Source: Bradyrhizobium canariense | Lineage (GTDB): Bacteria; Pseudomonadota; Alphaproteobacteria; Rhizobiales; Xanthobacteraceae | Reading direction: 5' to 3' | Assembly: GCF_018130465.1 (NCBI RefSeq) | Contig: NZ_JAFCKJ010000018.1 | Coordinates: 62,001 to 126,000, forward strand | Length of the DNA stretch: 64,000 bases | Part shown: positions 25,252-33,917 of the stretch, one piece after another | Layout: each line of letters opens with the position of its first letter | Numbering within the stretch: the first letter of the stretch is position 1 | Position numbers and translations under genes: made by a program | The notes under the pieces: model-generated | Told to the model about the DNA's origin: nothing | The model's input: the letters and a program-made list of their open reading frames with translations, nothing else | Database searches by the model: none

Positions 25252-26238
25252 TTACTGAGTGGACCGGATGGTGGCGAGCAGATCCTTGCCGAACCGCTTC
25301 TCGAATTCCTGATCGAGCGGCTTGACCGCGTCGACGAAGGGTTGGCGATCGAATTTCTCGATCACGTCCATGCCGCCGCTGCGCACCTGCTCGAGCGACG
25401 CGGCATCGAGCTTTGCCTGCCATGTCGCCTCCGCCCCCGCCTTTGCCTGCGCGATCAGCGCGGCCTGGTCGGCCGGACTGAGCTGCTCGAACATGGCACG
25501 GTTGGCGATGAACACGATCGGCGCGAAGAAGTGGCCGGTCAATGTGAGGTATTTCTGGACTTCATAGAGACGGGAGCCGGCAATCGTCGGCACCGGATTT
25601 TCCTGCCCATCGAGCCGGCCGTCCTTGAGCGCGGTATAGACCAGCGGAAATTCCATCGGGACCACTTCGGCACCGAGCGCCTTGAACGTCATCTGATAGA
25701 TCGGGTTCGGGATGACACGAATCTTCAGACCCTTGATATCCTCGGGCGTGCGAACGGGCCGTTTGGAATTCGTGACGTTGCGGAAGCCCTGTCGGCCAAT
25801 CGCCAGCAAGGTCAGCCCCTTATCGCCGAATTTGGCGGCGATTGCCGCGCCGGCCGGACCTTGCGCCACGGCCTTGGCGTGAGCCGTATCGCGAAACAGG
25901 AAGGGAATGTCGAACACGCCGAGTTCGGGGACGACCGCACTGACCACCGAACCCGACAGCACCGCCATATCGACGGCGCCCGCCTGCGTCGCTGCGAGAA
26001 TGGCGTTCTCGCTACCGACTGCATTGGTGGCGCGCTGGTCGATCACGATGTGCTTGCCGGGCAATGCCACCAGCTTCTGGCGAAACTCATCCGCCCCGAT
26101 CTGCTGCGGGCTCCCAAGCTGGGAATTGAACGCCAGAGAGACCAGTCGAGGTGAAGCGGCAACCGGATGCAGGACCAGCAGCGTTGCCGCCGCGACGATC
26201 GATCCGGCCTTCCAAAACCCCAGAACTTCTCTGTGCAT
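25252..26238 (-). CDS. TRAP transporter substrate-binding protein (DctP family)
   Basis: 328 residues from the ATG at 26238, with a signal peptide ([20 protein letters not shown], cleaved after VAAS near residue 29). DctP-fold motifs are [40 protein letters not shown] and [20 protein letters not shown]. The arginine in KIRV normally binds the ligand carboxylate. Such proteins bind organic acids for DctQM permeases, but no DctQ or DctM gene lies nearby. The chemoreceptor gene begins 16 bases downstream. An in-frame ATG at 26271 would add 11 residues; neither start has a good ribosome site. A 10-base palindrome GACAATTGTC lies at 26254-26263, just upstream of the chosen start. Confidence 0.9.
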   Translation of the reverse strand: MHREVLGFWKAGSIVAAATLLVLHPVAASPRLVSLAFNSQLGSPQQIGADEFRQKLVALPGKHIVIDQRATNAVGSENAILAATQAGAVDMAVLSGSVVSAVVPELGVFDIPFLFRDTAHAKAVAQGPAGAAIAAKFGDKGLTLLAIGRQGFRNVTNSKRPVRTPEDIKGLKIRVIPNPIYQMTFKALGAEVVPMEFPLVYTALKDGRLDGQENPVPTIAGSRLYEVQKYLTLTGHFFAPIVFIANRAMFEQLSPADQAALIAQAKAGAEATWQAKLDAASLEQVRSGGMDVIEKFDRQPFVDAVKPLDQEFEKRFGKDLLATIRSTQ

Positions 26239-26403
26239 TCGACACCATGGCGTGACAATTGTCGTAACCATAATGGCCGGGAATGATTGAACTCTTAAGG
26301 ACAGGCCCGCGGAATTACGGGGATTCGAATCGATCCCGCCGCGGGCGAGATCTGCGGATGGTGCACGATGCAGATCGTATCGGGTTGCTGCTGAGCGACG
26401 CGC

Positions 26404-27207
26404 TCAGGCCTTGCCGCCACTCCAATTCGCCGCGCGTTTTTCGGCGAACGACGCCAGCCCCTCTGCGGCTTCTGCGCTCTGTCGCTTCAGCGAATGCAGA
26501 TGCACGAGCCGCTTGTAGGCGGCATCGTCCACCGCCATTCCGCCGAACGAGCTCTCCAGCGCGAGACGCTTAGTCTCGGCCATCGCTTCAGGTCCGTTGG
26601 CAAGCAGCTGCTCGACCACCTTGGCGCCGGCGGCTTCGAGATCGGCGAGCGGCACCACCTCGTGGACGAGGCCGATGCGGCGGGCATCCTCGGCGCCGAA
26701 ACGTTCACCTGTGAGCGCGTAGCGGCGGACTTGCCGGACACCAATGGCATCGCAGAGCTGCGGGATGATGATGGCCGCGGTCAGGCCCCAGCGCACTTCG
26801 GTGATCGAGAACAGGGCGTTGTCCGCCGCGATCACGACGTCGCAGGCTGCGATGACGCCGGTGCCGCCGCCAAAGCAGCCGCCCTGTACCAGCGCGACCG
26901 TCGGGATCGGCAGCGTGTTGAGCCGCTGCACAGCCTCGAAAGTCGCACGCGACGCGGCCTCGTTCGCCTCAGTCGATTGCGGCCGCACGCCGTTGATCCA
27001 TTTGAGGTCGGCGCCGGCCTGGAAATGCTTGCCGTTGCCCCGGAGCACGACGACGCGCAGGTTCGGCTTCTTGCCGAGATCGTCCATGGCCGCAAGCACG
27101 CCGGCGATCAATGCGCCGTCATAGGCATTGTTCACTTCGGGCCGGTTCAACGTGACGGTCGCAACCCCACGCGCATCCAGGGTCCACAGGACGGGGCTGT
27201 CAGTCAT
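26404..27207 (-). CDS. Enoyl-CoA hydratase/isomerase (crotonase) family protein
   Basis: 267 residues. The oxyanion-hole segments are FQAGADLKWIN (about residues 60-70) and GGCFGGGTGVIAACDVVIA (about 100-118). Of the two catalytic glutamates of true enoyl-CoA hydratase, the first is replaced in GGGTGV, while the second is kept in SITEVRWGL. It resembles methylglutaconyl-CoA or related hydratases but could equally be an isomerase or hydrolase. GGAGGA precedes the ATG at 27207 at good spacing, so the in-frame start at 27240 is not used. It is a single gene, divergent from the ketopantoate reductase-like gene. Confidence 0.88.
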   Translation of the reverse strand: MTDSPVLWTLDARGVATVTLNRPEVNNAYDGALIAGVLAAMDDLGKKPNLRVVVLRGNGKHFQAGADLKWINGVRPQSTEANEAASRATFEAVQRLNTLPIPTVALVQGGCFGGGTGVIAACDVVIAADNALFSITEVRWGLTAAIIIPQLCDAIGVRQVRRYALTGERFGAEDARRIGLVHEVVPLADLEAAGAKVVEQLLANGPEAMAETKRLALESSFGGMAVDDAAYKRLVHLHSLKRQSAEAAEGLASFAEKRAANWSGGKA

Positions 27208-27366
27208 CGGCGATCCTCCGGTCGTTTGTTTGTCCTGCACTATGACCGAGGCCGCTCGTCCCGATCCATATCTTTCCGGCGTAGGGCGGCCGCGTCCATC
27301 GCATGGCGGCTTGTGTCATGCTGCTGCCGGGCGGCATTCAAGGGATCAGGGACGGGACATCACACC

Positions 27367-28341
27367 ATGCGCATCTGCATTTTCGGCGCGGGCGCCGTCG
27401 GCAGCCATATCGCGGTCAGGCTGGCGCGCGCCGGCCATGAGGTCTCGTGCGTAATGCGGGGGGCGCATCTGGAGGCGGTGCGTGCGGGTGGCCTCAAGCT
27501 GCGCGTCGGCGATTCCGAGGTCACCGCCAAGGTGAACGCGTCAGGCGATCCGGCCCAGCTCGGCCCGCAGGACGTCGTGATCAGCACCTTGAAGGCGACC
27601 GCGCTGACCGGGCTGGTCTCCAGCCTCAAGCCGCTGCTGCAGGACGACACCGCGATCGTTTTTGCGCAGAACGGCATTCCCTGGTGGTACGGGATCGGCC
27701 TGCCGCCGCGCCACCCGACCCCGCCCGACATTTCCTTCCTCGACCCGGGCGGGCGTTTGCGCGCCTGCATTCCGAAAGAGCGGATCGTCGGCGGCGTGGT
27801 CTTCTCCTCCAACGAGGTGACCGCGCCCGGCGTGGTGCAGAACCTGACGCCGGACCGCAACCGCCTGCTGATCGGCGAATGCGACGACCGCAATTGCGAG
27901 CGCATCACGACGCTCCGCGGTGTCTTCAACGACGCGCGGCTGGAATCGCCGCCGGTCGCCGAGATCCGCGAGGCGATCTGGTCAAAGCTGCTGACCAACA
28001 TGTCGTTGTCGGTGCTGTGCCTGCTCACCGGCCAGACCGCGCGCGGCGTGCGCGACGATCCGGCGTTCGCCGACGTCATTCCGCGGATGCTGAACGAGGC
28101 CAACGAGATCGCCCAGCACTTCATCCCCGAGGTCAAGCGCGTGAGCCGCAGCGGCCCCGCCCCCAACCACAAGCCGTCGCTGCTGCAGGATTACGAGCTC
28201 GGCCGCGCCATGGAGATCGACGTCCTGGTAAAGGCGCCCGCCGCCTTCGCGCGCACCGCCGGCCTGTCGACGCCGACGCTCGATCTCATTGCCGCACTCG
28301 CGATCCAGAAAGCGCGCGACAAGGGGCTTTATTCCGCCTGA
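27367..28341 (+). CDS. Ketopantoate reductase-like NADP oxidoreductase (PanE/ApbA family)
   Basis: 324 residues. It starts with the Rossmann motif MRICIFGAGAVGSHIAVRLA, has the family core IVFAQNGIPWWYGIGL (about residues 98-113) and the helical dimer domain EAIWSKLLTNMSLSVLCLLT (about 205-224), and ends with KPSLLQDYELGRAMEIDVL. The family reduces 2-dehydropantoate to pantoate for coenzyme A, but many paralogues have other 2-ketoacid substrates. A second family member lies at 36726, so at least one is probably not the biosynthetic enzyme. No other pantothenate gene is nearby. The stop is 3 bases from the end of the convergent hydrolase gene. Confidence 0.85.
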   Translation: MRICIFGAGAVGSHIAVRLARAGHEVSCVMRGAHLEAVRAGGLKLRVGDSEVTAKVNASGDPAQLGPQDVVISTLKATALTGLVSSLKPLLQDDTAIVFAQNGIPWWYGIGLPPRHPTPPDISFLDPGGRLRACIPKERIVGGVVFSSNEVTAPGVVQNLTPDRNRLLIGECDDRNCERITTLRGVFNDARLESPPVAEIREAIWSKLLTNMSLSVLCLLTGQTARGVRDDPAFADVIPRMLNEANEIAQHFIPEVKRVSRSGPAPNHKPSLLQDYELGRAMEIDVLVKAPAAFARTAGLSTPTLDLIAALAIQKARDKGLYSA

Positions 28342-28344
28342 ACC

Positions 28345-29022
28345 TCAGGCGAGTTGGTCGACCCAGGCCGTGAGCGTATCGAGCACCTCTGTGAGGGCCT
28401 CTTCGTTGGTCCGGCCGGATTTCTTCAGCACCGCGAAGGAGTGATCGCCGCCTTCGACCTCATGCAGCGTCGCTTTCGTTCCGAGCGCTGCGATGACCGG
28501 CTTGAGGAGGCCGAGATCGGCGAGCCCGTCGCGCGTGCCTTGCAGGAACAGCATCGGAATCTCGACATGGGCGAGATGCTCGGCGCGCTCCGTCGACGGT
28601 TTCTTGTCGGCGTGCAGGGGAAAGGCGAGGAAGGCGAGCCCTTTTACGCCCGACAGCGCGGCCTTTGACTGCGCTTGCGAGGTCATGCGCCCGCCAAACG
28701 ACTTGCCACCGGCAACGAGCTTCAGTCCAGGGCAGAGCCGCGCTGCCTCCTCGACCGCCGCGCGGATCGTGGCGTGGGCGACCGCCGGCTGGTCAGGACG
28801 GCCCTGCTTGTTTTCCATGTAAGGAAAATTGAAACGGAACGTCGCGATGCCACGCTCGCTGAGCCCCTCCGCAATCTTGTCCATCGATGCATGCCGCATC
28901 CCTGCACCGGCACCGTGCGCCAGGACGTAGCAGGCGCGCGCCTTGTCCGGCTGCGTCAGGATCGCCGAGACCGTGCCGATGCGCTCGATGTCGAGCTTGA
29001 GCTCTTTGGTTTTGGCGCCCAC
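28345..29022 (-). CDS. Alpha/beta hydrolase, dienelactone-hydrolase-like (KANL3/TEX30 type)
   Basis: 225 residues from a likely GTG at 29022. The fold begins CYVLAHGAGAGMRHASMDKI, holding the HGAGA oxyanion loop. The nucleophile serine is in AGGKSFGGRMTS, the acid in LFLQGTRDGLADL, and the catalytic histidine in VEGGDHSFAVLKKSG. This makes a complete Ser-Asp-His triad. Members are soluble esterases or peptidases with few known substrates. The start is uncertain: the frame is open to a TTG at 29091, but the GTG has GGGA upstream and begins at the conserved core. It is convergent with the ketopantoate reductase-like gene. Confidence 0.82.
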   Translation of the reverse strand: MGAKTKELKLDIERIGTVSAILTQPDKARACYVLAHGAGAGMRHASMDKIAEGLSERGIATFRFNFPYMENKQGRPDQPAVAHATIRAAVEEAARLCPGLKLVAGGKSFGGRMTSQAQSKAALSGVKGLAFLAFPLHADKKPSTERAEHLAHVEIPMLFLQGTRDGLADLGLLKPVIAALGTKATLHEVEGGDHSFAVLKKSGRTNEEALTEVLDTLTAWVDQLA

Positions 29023-29148
29023 AATCAAACATCCCAGCAGTCGCGAACCCGGCCGCCTTGGTAGCGTCACCGGCGCAGCCTGAAAACACAATAATTGCCG
29101 CAGCCGACTGGCCTACCAAGCCGGAAAGCCGCATTGACCGAGGTGACC

Positions 29149-30294
29149 ATGTCCTACCGCTCCTCCTGGATGACCGAAGAGCTCGAAATCTTCCGCGACC
29201 AGTTCCGGAAGTATCTTGCCAAGGATCTGGCACCGCATGCCGAAAAATGGCGCGAGCAGAAGATGGTCGACCGCTTTGCCTGGCGCGGGCTCGGCGAGAT
29301 GGGCGCGCTGCTGGCAAGCGTGCCGGAGGAATATGGCGGCTTGGGTGCCACCTTCGCCTATGATGCCGCCGTGCTCGACGACCTCGAAAGCACGGTGCCG
29401 GAGCTGACGACCGGCGTCTCCGTGCACAGCGCCATCGTCGCGCACTACATCCTCAATTACGGCTCCGAGGAGCAGAAGAAGCGCTGGCTGCCGAGGATGG
29501 CCTCCGGCGAGATGGTCGGCGCCATCGCCATGACCGAGCCCGGCACCGGCTCGGATTTGCAGGCCGTGAAGACCACGGCCAGGAAGCAGGGCAATTCCTA
29601 CGTCATCAACGGCCAGAAGACTTTCATCACCAACGGCCAGGCCGCCGATCTCGTCATCGTGGTCGCGCGCACGGGTGATGTCGGTGCCAAGGGCATTTCG
29701 CTGATCGTGGTCGAAACATCAGGCGCGGATGGATACAAGCGCGGGCGCAACCTCGACAAGATCGGCCTGCATGCCTCCGACACGTCCGAGCTGTTCTTCG
29801 ACAACGTCACAGTCCCGCCGGAAAACCTGCTCGGCGGCGAGGAAGGCCAGGGCTTCGTCCAGCTGATGCAGCAATTGCCGCAGGAGCGCCTCGCGCTCGC
29901 GGTCGGCGCGGTCGCCGCAATGGAGCGCGCGATAAAACTCACCGTCGATTACACCAAGGAACGGAAAGCCTTCGGCAAGCCGCTGATGGACTTCCAGAAC
30001 ACCGCCTTCAAGCTCGCCGAGCGCAAGACCGAAGTGATGATCGCGCGCGTCTTCGTCGACTGGTGCATCGAGCGACTGGTCGCAAAGGACCTCGACACCG
30101 TCACGGCGTCGATGGCGAAATACTGGTGCTCGGAGAAGCAAGTCGAGACCGCCGACGAATGCCTCCAGCTGTTCGGCGGCTACGGCTACATGCAGGAATA
30201 CCCGATCTCGCGCATCTTCATCGATTCCCGCATCCAGAAGATCTATGGCGGGACGAACGAGATCATGAAGCTGTTGATCGCGAGGTCACTGTAA
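29149..30294 (+). CDS. Acyl-CoA dehydrogenase
   Basis: 381 residues, exactly the common length. FAD and substrate motifs are GAIAMTEPGTGSDLQAVKTT (about residues 121-140) and IYGGTNEIMKLLIAR at the C-terminus. The usual medium-chain glutamate (YEGT) is Gly here, and a glutamate is found instead in QQLPQERLALAVGA (Glu246). This is the arrangement seen in isovaleryl- and long-chain acyl-CoA dehydrogenases. It would oxidise a saturated acyl-CoA to the 2,3-enoyl-CoA and pass electrons to ETF. The start at 29149 has GAGGTG upstream. It sits alone between the hydrolase and the amidohydrolase gene, with which it converges. Confidence 0.93.
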   Translation: MSYRSSWMTEELEIFRDQFRKYLAKDLAPHAEKWREQKMVDRFAWRGLGEMGALLASVPEEYGGLGATFAYDAAVLDDLESTVPELTTGVSVHSAIVAHYILNYGSEEQKKRWLPRMASGEMVGAIAMTEPGTGSDLQAVKTTARKQGNSYVINGQKTFITNGQAADLVIVVARTGDVGAKGISLIVVETSGADGYKRGRNLDKIGLHASDTSELFFDNVTVPPENLLGGEEGQGFVQLMQQLPQERLALAVGAVAAMERAIKLTVDYTKERKAFGKPLMDFQNTAFKLAERKTEVMIARVFVDWCIERLVAKDLDTVTASMAKYWCSEKQVETADECLQLFGGYGYMQEYPISRIFIDSRIQKIYGGTNEIMKLLIARSL

Positions 30295-30320
30295 TCAGGT
30301 CGGCGTGGGCGGTCTGCCGC

Positions 30321-31460
30321 TCAATTCGGATGCCACCAGCGCCCGCCGATGACGACGCCTTCGGAGACGATCTTGCGATCGCCGATCAGGTGTTCGCCGA
30401 CGACATCCTCATAGTCGAACTGGCCTTGCCTGACCGAGATCAGCGTGGCGTCACCGACGCTGCCCGGCTTGAGGCTGCCGAGCTCGGGGCGGCGCAGCGC
30501 CATCGCGGCGTTGACCGTCGAGGTTGCGATGACGTCCGACAGCGGCATGCCCATGCACAAGAACTTCGACAGGGTCGTCACCTGGTCGAAGGCCGGGCCG
30601 TCGATGCAGAGCTGATGGATGTCGGACGAGATCGTGTCCGGATAGAAGCCGTTGGCGAGCATGGCGCGCGCGGTCTTGAACGCGAACGAGCCCTTGCCGT
30701 GGCCGATGTCGAACAGCACGCCGCGCTCGCGGGCGTCGAGCACCGCCCGCTTCACCGTGCCCTGCGCGGTCGCGGGCGTGTTGGGGAAGGGCCGGAACGC
30801 ATGGGTGAGCACGTCGCCGGGGCGCAGGCGCGCCAGCACCTCCTCGTAGCTCGGCGGCGGATGATCGATATGCGCCATCAAGGGCATGCCGACCTCGTTC
30901 GCGACCTCGAGCGCGATGTCGAGCGGCACGATCCCCGACGTGCCCGAGGAGTGCAGGCCCACGCGCACCTTGATGCCGACGATGAGGTCGCGGTTGGCAT
31001 CGGCCACCTTGGCCGCCTCGATCGGATTCATCAACCGCAGCTCCTCGCTCTCGCCGACCATGATCCGGTGCGAGAAGCCGAAGATGCCGGCATGCGAGAC
31101 GTGCAGATAAGCGAGAATGCGAACCTGGCTCGGCTCGATCACGTGCTTGCGGAAGCCCGCGAAATTGCCGGGCCCCGCGCTGCCGGTGTCGACCGCGGTG
31201 GTGACGCCGGAGAGGCGGCAGAATTCCTCGGCGTCGATGCCGAGCGAGGTGCCGCCCCAATAGACATGAGTGTGGAGATCGATCAGCCCCGGCGTCACGA
31301 TGTAGCGTGACACGTCGCGCACGTCGGTGCCTGCATCGGCCTTGAGCCCGCTGCCGATCGCAGCGACCTTGTCGCCCGCAAAGGCGACATCGGTCACGGC
31401 ATCGAGCTTCTGGGACGGGTCGACCACACGGCCGCCGCGCAGGATCAAGTCGAAAGGCAT
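30321..31460 (-). CDS. Amidohydrolase/deacetylase-family metallohydrolase
   Basis: 379 residues. The binuclear metal site of the dihydroorotase-like group is visible: His-x-His in GLIDLHTHVYWGG, a likely carboxylated lysine in LIVGIKVRVGLHSSG, a histidine in MPLMAHIDHPPPSYEEVLAR, another in FDIGHGKGSF, and the aspartate in DTISSDIHQLCIDG. The C-terminal TIM-barrel and beta-sandwich end with KPGSVGDATLISV. Such enzymes cleave cyclic amides or N-acyl groups. The substrate is not evident from context. The start at 31460 has CGGAGA upstream; a start at 31502 would add 14 residues. The tRNA-Arg gene lies 133 bases upstream. Confidence 0.9.
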   Translation of the reverse strand: MPFDLILRGGRVVDPSQKLDAVTDVAFAGDKVAAIGSGLKADAGTDVRDVSRYIVTPGLIDLHTHVYWGGTSLGIDAEEFCRLSGVTTAVDTGSAGPGNFAGFRKHVIEPSQVRILAYLHVSHAGIFGFSHRIMVGESEELRLMNPIEAAKVADANRDLIVGIKVRVGLHSSGTSGIVPLDIALEVANEVGMPLMAHIDHPPPSYEEVLARLRPGDVLTHAFRPFPNTPATAQGTVKRAVLDARERGVLFDIGHGKGSFAFKTARAMLANGFYPDTISSDIHQLCIDGPAFDQVTTLSKFLCMGMPLSDVIATSTVNAAMALRRPELGSLKPGSVGDATLISVRQGQFDYEDVVGEHLIGDRKIVSEGVVIGGRWWHPN

Positions 31461-31593
31461 TGTCGTCTCCGGATGGGATAGTGGGGCGTGGCTGGCGGGC
31501 ACATCAGCCGGGCCAGCAAGGAAGGAAGCCCTTCGCTTCTAGCAATTTTTGCGCCGATCGGCGTGGCAAACCGTGACGGTGGCTGATGAAAAA

Positions 31594-31670
31594 TGGCGAT
31601 CCCGGGAAGACTCGAACTTCCGACCTACGGTTTAGGAAACCGTCGCTCTATCCGGCTGAGCTACGGGACC
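31594..31670 (-). tRNA. tRNA-Arg (anticodon CCT)
   Basis: 77 bases on the minus strand. The acceptor stem is GGTCCCG with CGGGATC, the D-arm is GCTCAGCCGGATAGAGC, and the anticodon loop TTCCTAA gives CCT and reads AGG. The T-arm contains GTTCGAGTC, and the 3' CCA is encoded. A strong hairpin, AACCCGC-AGA-GCGGGTT at 31675-31691, lies 4 bases upstream of the mature 5' end and may guide RNase P processing or end transcription from the upstream gene. No integrase or att duplication is visible beside the tRNA. Confidence 0.95.
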
Positions 31671-31767
31671 GCGGAACCCGCAGAGCGGGTTACCGGGGCT
31701 TCATATCAAAGCGGAGCCGGGATCGGAAGCCCTTCGCATTGCTCAATGCTGAGGGCTGCCGGTCACC

Positions 31768-32724
31768 TCACGCCCGGATATTGTTGTCTCTGACCACCTT
31801 TCCCCAGGTGGCGACCTGCTTGTCGAAGAAAGTCTTGAAGGCGGGGCCGTCCTCGAGCAGCAGCGTCATCTGCTGCGTCTCCTTGAGCTGGGCGGCGGTC
31901 GCGGGCTCGCTCAGGATCTCCTTGGACGCGGTCGCGAGGCCGGCGACGATGTCCGGCGGCGTCCCCGTGGGCGCGAAGATGCCCCACCAGGCCAGCGTCT
32001 CGAAATCCGGAAAGCCCGCCTCGATCGCGGTCGGCGTATCCGGCAGGCCGGGCAGCCGCTCGCGGCCGAGCTGCAGGATCGGACGCAGCATGTTGGTGCC
32101 GAGCTGGGCTGCGACCAGCGCCGCCGATCCCGCGATCAGATCGACATGGCCGCCGAGCACGTCGTTCATCGCGGGGCCGCCGCCGCGATAGGGCACGTGC
32201 ATGATCTCGACGCCGGCCTTGTTGCCGAGCACGGTCATGGCGAGATGGCCGAGCGTGCCGATGCCGACGGAGGCATATTTCACCGCGCCGGGCGTCGCCT
32301 TGCAGGCCGCCACCACGTCGGCAAAGCTCTTGTAGGGTCGGCCCGCACCGGCGGCGATCACGTAGGGCGCGGTGCCCACCAGCAACACCGGCATCAGCTC
32401 GCGCTCGACATCGACGGGCGGCTTGTCGAGGATGGAGGGGATCACCGCGTGGGAATCGAAGGTGACCAGGAACGTAGAGCCGTCCGGCGGGCTCTTGGCG
32501 ACCTGCGCCGCGCCGAGCGCCCCGGCGGCGCCCGACTTGTTCTCGACAATGACGATGCGGTTGAGCTTGGTTTGCAGATGACTCTGGAGCAGCCGCGCCA
32601 TCGCATCGGTCGATCCGCCCGGCGGGAACGGCACCACCAGTGTGATCTTGCCGGCTTGCGCCGCCGCAGGCGTCATCGCGAGAATAGCCGGCGCTGCCAG
32701 CAACGTGCGTCGTGTGATCGTCAT
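31768..32724 (-). CDS. Bug-family tripartite tricarboxylate transporter substrate-binding protein
   Basis: 318 residues with a signal peptide (ATPAAAQAG near residue 25, preceded by an RR pair). The Bug fold is shown by ITLVVPFPPGGSTDAMARLL (about residues 27-46), GAAGALGAAQVAKSPPDGST, MHVPYRGGGPAMNDVLGGHV and LPDTPTAIEAGFPDF. Bug proteins bind carboxylates such as citrate, nicotinate or aromatic acids and work with TctAB permeases or as sensors. No TctA or TctB gene is nearby. It is the last gene of the unit with cupin, aldolase and acyl-CoA synthetase genes, although a family E repeat lies in the 127-base gap. GGGAGGGG precedes the ATG. Confidence 0.9.
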   Translation of the reverse strand: MTITRRTLLAAPAILAMTPAAAQAGKITLVVPFPPGGSTDAMARLLQSHLQTKLNRIVIVENKSGAAGALGAAQVAKSPPDGSTFLVTFDSHAVIPSILDKPPVDVERELMPVLLVGTAPYVIAAGAGRPYKSFADVVAACKATPGAVKYASVGIGTLGHLAMTVLGNKAGVEIMHVPYRGGGPAMNDVLGGHVDLIAGSAALVAAQLGTNMLRPILQLGRERLPGLPDTPTAIEAGFPDFETLAWWGIFAPTGTPPDIVAGLATASKEILSEPATAAQLKETQQMTLLLEDGPAFKTFFDKQVATWGKVVRDNNIRA

Positions 32725-32775
32725 GGTCCCCTCCCTTGTGTGTCTTGCGCCCGGCTTTTGCTCTTTGGCGCTACG

Positions 32776-32821
32776 GCATGATCCGGAAAAGTGTGCAGCG
32801 GTTTTCCGGAAAGATCATGCT
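32776..32821. repeat. Dispersed repeat, family E (inverted copy)
   Basis: It contains GCATGATCCGGAAAAGTG and TGCAGCGGTTTTCC, which is the inverse of the right part of the repeat at 10931-11003. The two copies share about 32 bases. It lies between the cupin and the Bug binding-protein genes. Confidence 0.75.
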
Positions 32822-32851
32822 TATACAATAATCTAAAGCGCGTGCCGCACC

Positions 32852-33223
32852 TTAGGTCGTCCCGAAACCGGATCCCGCTTTTCTGTATTCTGGCCGCGGT
32901 GGACTGAAGATGTCCAGCACGCGGGCGCCGTCGGGGCCGGCGCGCATGGTGTGTGGCACGTTGCCGGGCGTGCGCCAGAAGTCCCCCTTCTTGACGGGAA
33001 TCTCCTCGTCGCCCTGGACGCGGATGGCGGAGCCGTCAAGCAGCACGCCCCATTGCTCCTCGGGATGATGATGCAGCGTGCCTTGCGCATGCGGCGCCAG
33101 CGTCACCACCGACAGCATCGCCTGCTCGCCGGAGAAGATGCGCGTGGTCACCCCCGCCGCGAGCTCGCGAAACAGCCCGTCGCCGGCATCGTCGAGATTG
33201 TGGAATTCGTCCTTCTGGCTCAC
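32852..33223 (-). CDS. Cupin-domain protein
   Basis: 123 residues from a GTG at 33223 with GGGAGG upstream. It is a single cupin: the first metal motif is GTLHHHPEEQWGVLLDG (about residues 49-65), and the second is FWRTPGNVPHTMRAGPDG (about 82-99). It could be a small dioxygenase, isomerase or binding protein. It lies 27 bases after the RraA-type aldolase gene in the same direction and upstream of a carboxylate-binding protein, so it probably acts on the same organic acid. The reaction is unknown. The apparent ATG at 33228 is followed at once by a stop, so GTG is used. Confidence 0.85.
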   Translation of the reverse strand: MSQKDEFHNLDDAGDGLFRELAAGVTTRIFSGEQAMLSVVTLAPHAQGTLHHHPEEQWGVLLDGSAIRVQGDEEIPVKKGDFWRTPGNVPHTMRAGPDGARVLDIFSPPRPEYRKAGSGFGTT

Positions 33224-33250
33224 GCCATCCTCCCTTTCTTTTTTTGCTGA

Positions 33251-33889
33251 TCAGGATTTGCCATACGAGCCCTGATAACGGCCCTCGCGAATCGCCTTCA
33301 GCGTCTCCTCCTCGCGCGCCACCTGGGCCCGCACGGCGTCCAGCAGCGCCGCGGCACCGGCGGCGGCAAACGACACCACGCCGTCCTCGTCGCCGACGAC
33401 GATGTCGCCGGGCGAGATCACGCTGCCGCCGATGGTCACAGGCACGTTGATCTCGCCGGGGCCGTTCTTGTAGGGGCCGCGGTGGATCACCGCGCGGGCG
33501 TAGCAGGGAAAGTCATCGGCCGCGAACGCCGCGACGTCGCGGATCGCACCGTCGATGACATAGCCTTCGGCTTTGCGCCACTGCGCGATATTCTTCATGA
33601 TCTCGCCGACCAGCGCCCGCGTCTCGTCACCGCCGCCATCGACCACGATGACGTCGCCGGGACCCACCAGCTCGAGCGCGCGGTGGATGGCGAGATTGTC
33701 GCCGGGACGGGTGCGGACCGTGAAGGCCGTGCCCACCAGCTTGGCGCCGCGATGATAGGGCTTGAGCCCCACTGCGCCCGGCAGCCGGCCGAGATTGTCC
33801 GAAATGACCGAGGTCGGCGCACCGCGAAAACCCTCGATGATGTCGGCCGGCGGCTTTGGCACGGAGTTCGCTGCGATGGTGATGGTCAT
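33251..33889 (-). CDS. RraA-family protein (HMG/oxaloacetate-type aldolase)
   Basis: 212 residues. The conserved blocks GDNLAIHRALELVGPGDVIV (about residues 78-97) and GYVIDGAIRDVAAFAADDFP are present. The arginine-aspartate pair in DGAIRDV matches the catalytic Arg/Asp of 4-hydroxy-4-methyl-2-oxoglutarate/4-carboxy-4-hydroxy-2-oxoadipate aldolases. These class II aldolases split ring-cleavage products of protocatechuate or gallate into pyruvate and a second acid; some decarboxylate oxaloacetate. It is not the true RNase E inhibitor RraA, judging by context. Its neighbours, a cupin, a CoA ligase and a carboxylate binding protein, suggest a catabolic role. Confidence 0.87.
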   Translation of the reverse strand: MTITIAANSVPKPPADIIEGFRGAPTSVISDNLGRLPGAVGLKPYHRGAKLVGTAFTVRTRPGDNLAIHRALELVGPGDVIVVDGGGDETRALVGEIMKNIAQWRKAEGYVIDGAIRDVAAFAADDFPCYARAVIHRGPYKNGPGEINVPVTIGGSVISPGDIVVGDEDGVVSFAAAGAAALLDAVRAQVAREEETLKAIREGRYQGSYGKS

Positions 33890-33917
33890 GGTCGTTCGGT
33901 CCTTCCCGTGAATTGTC

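Noticed and set aside
31594-31768. Genomic island boundary at tRNA-Arg
   Set aside because: No integrase and no repeated tRNA 3' end were seen on either side.
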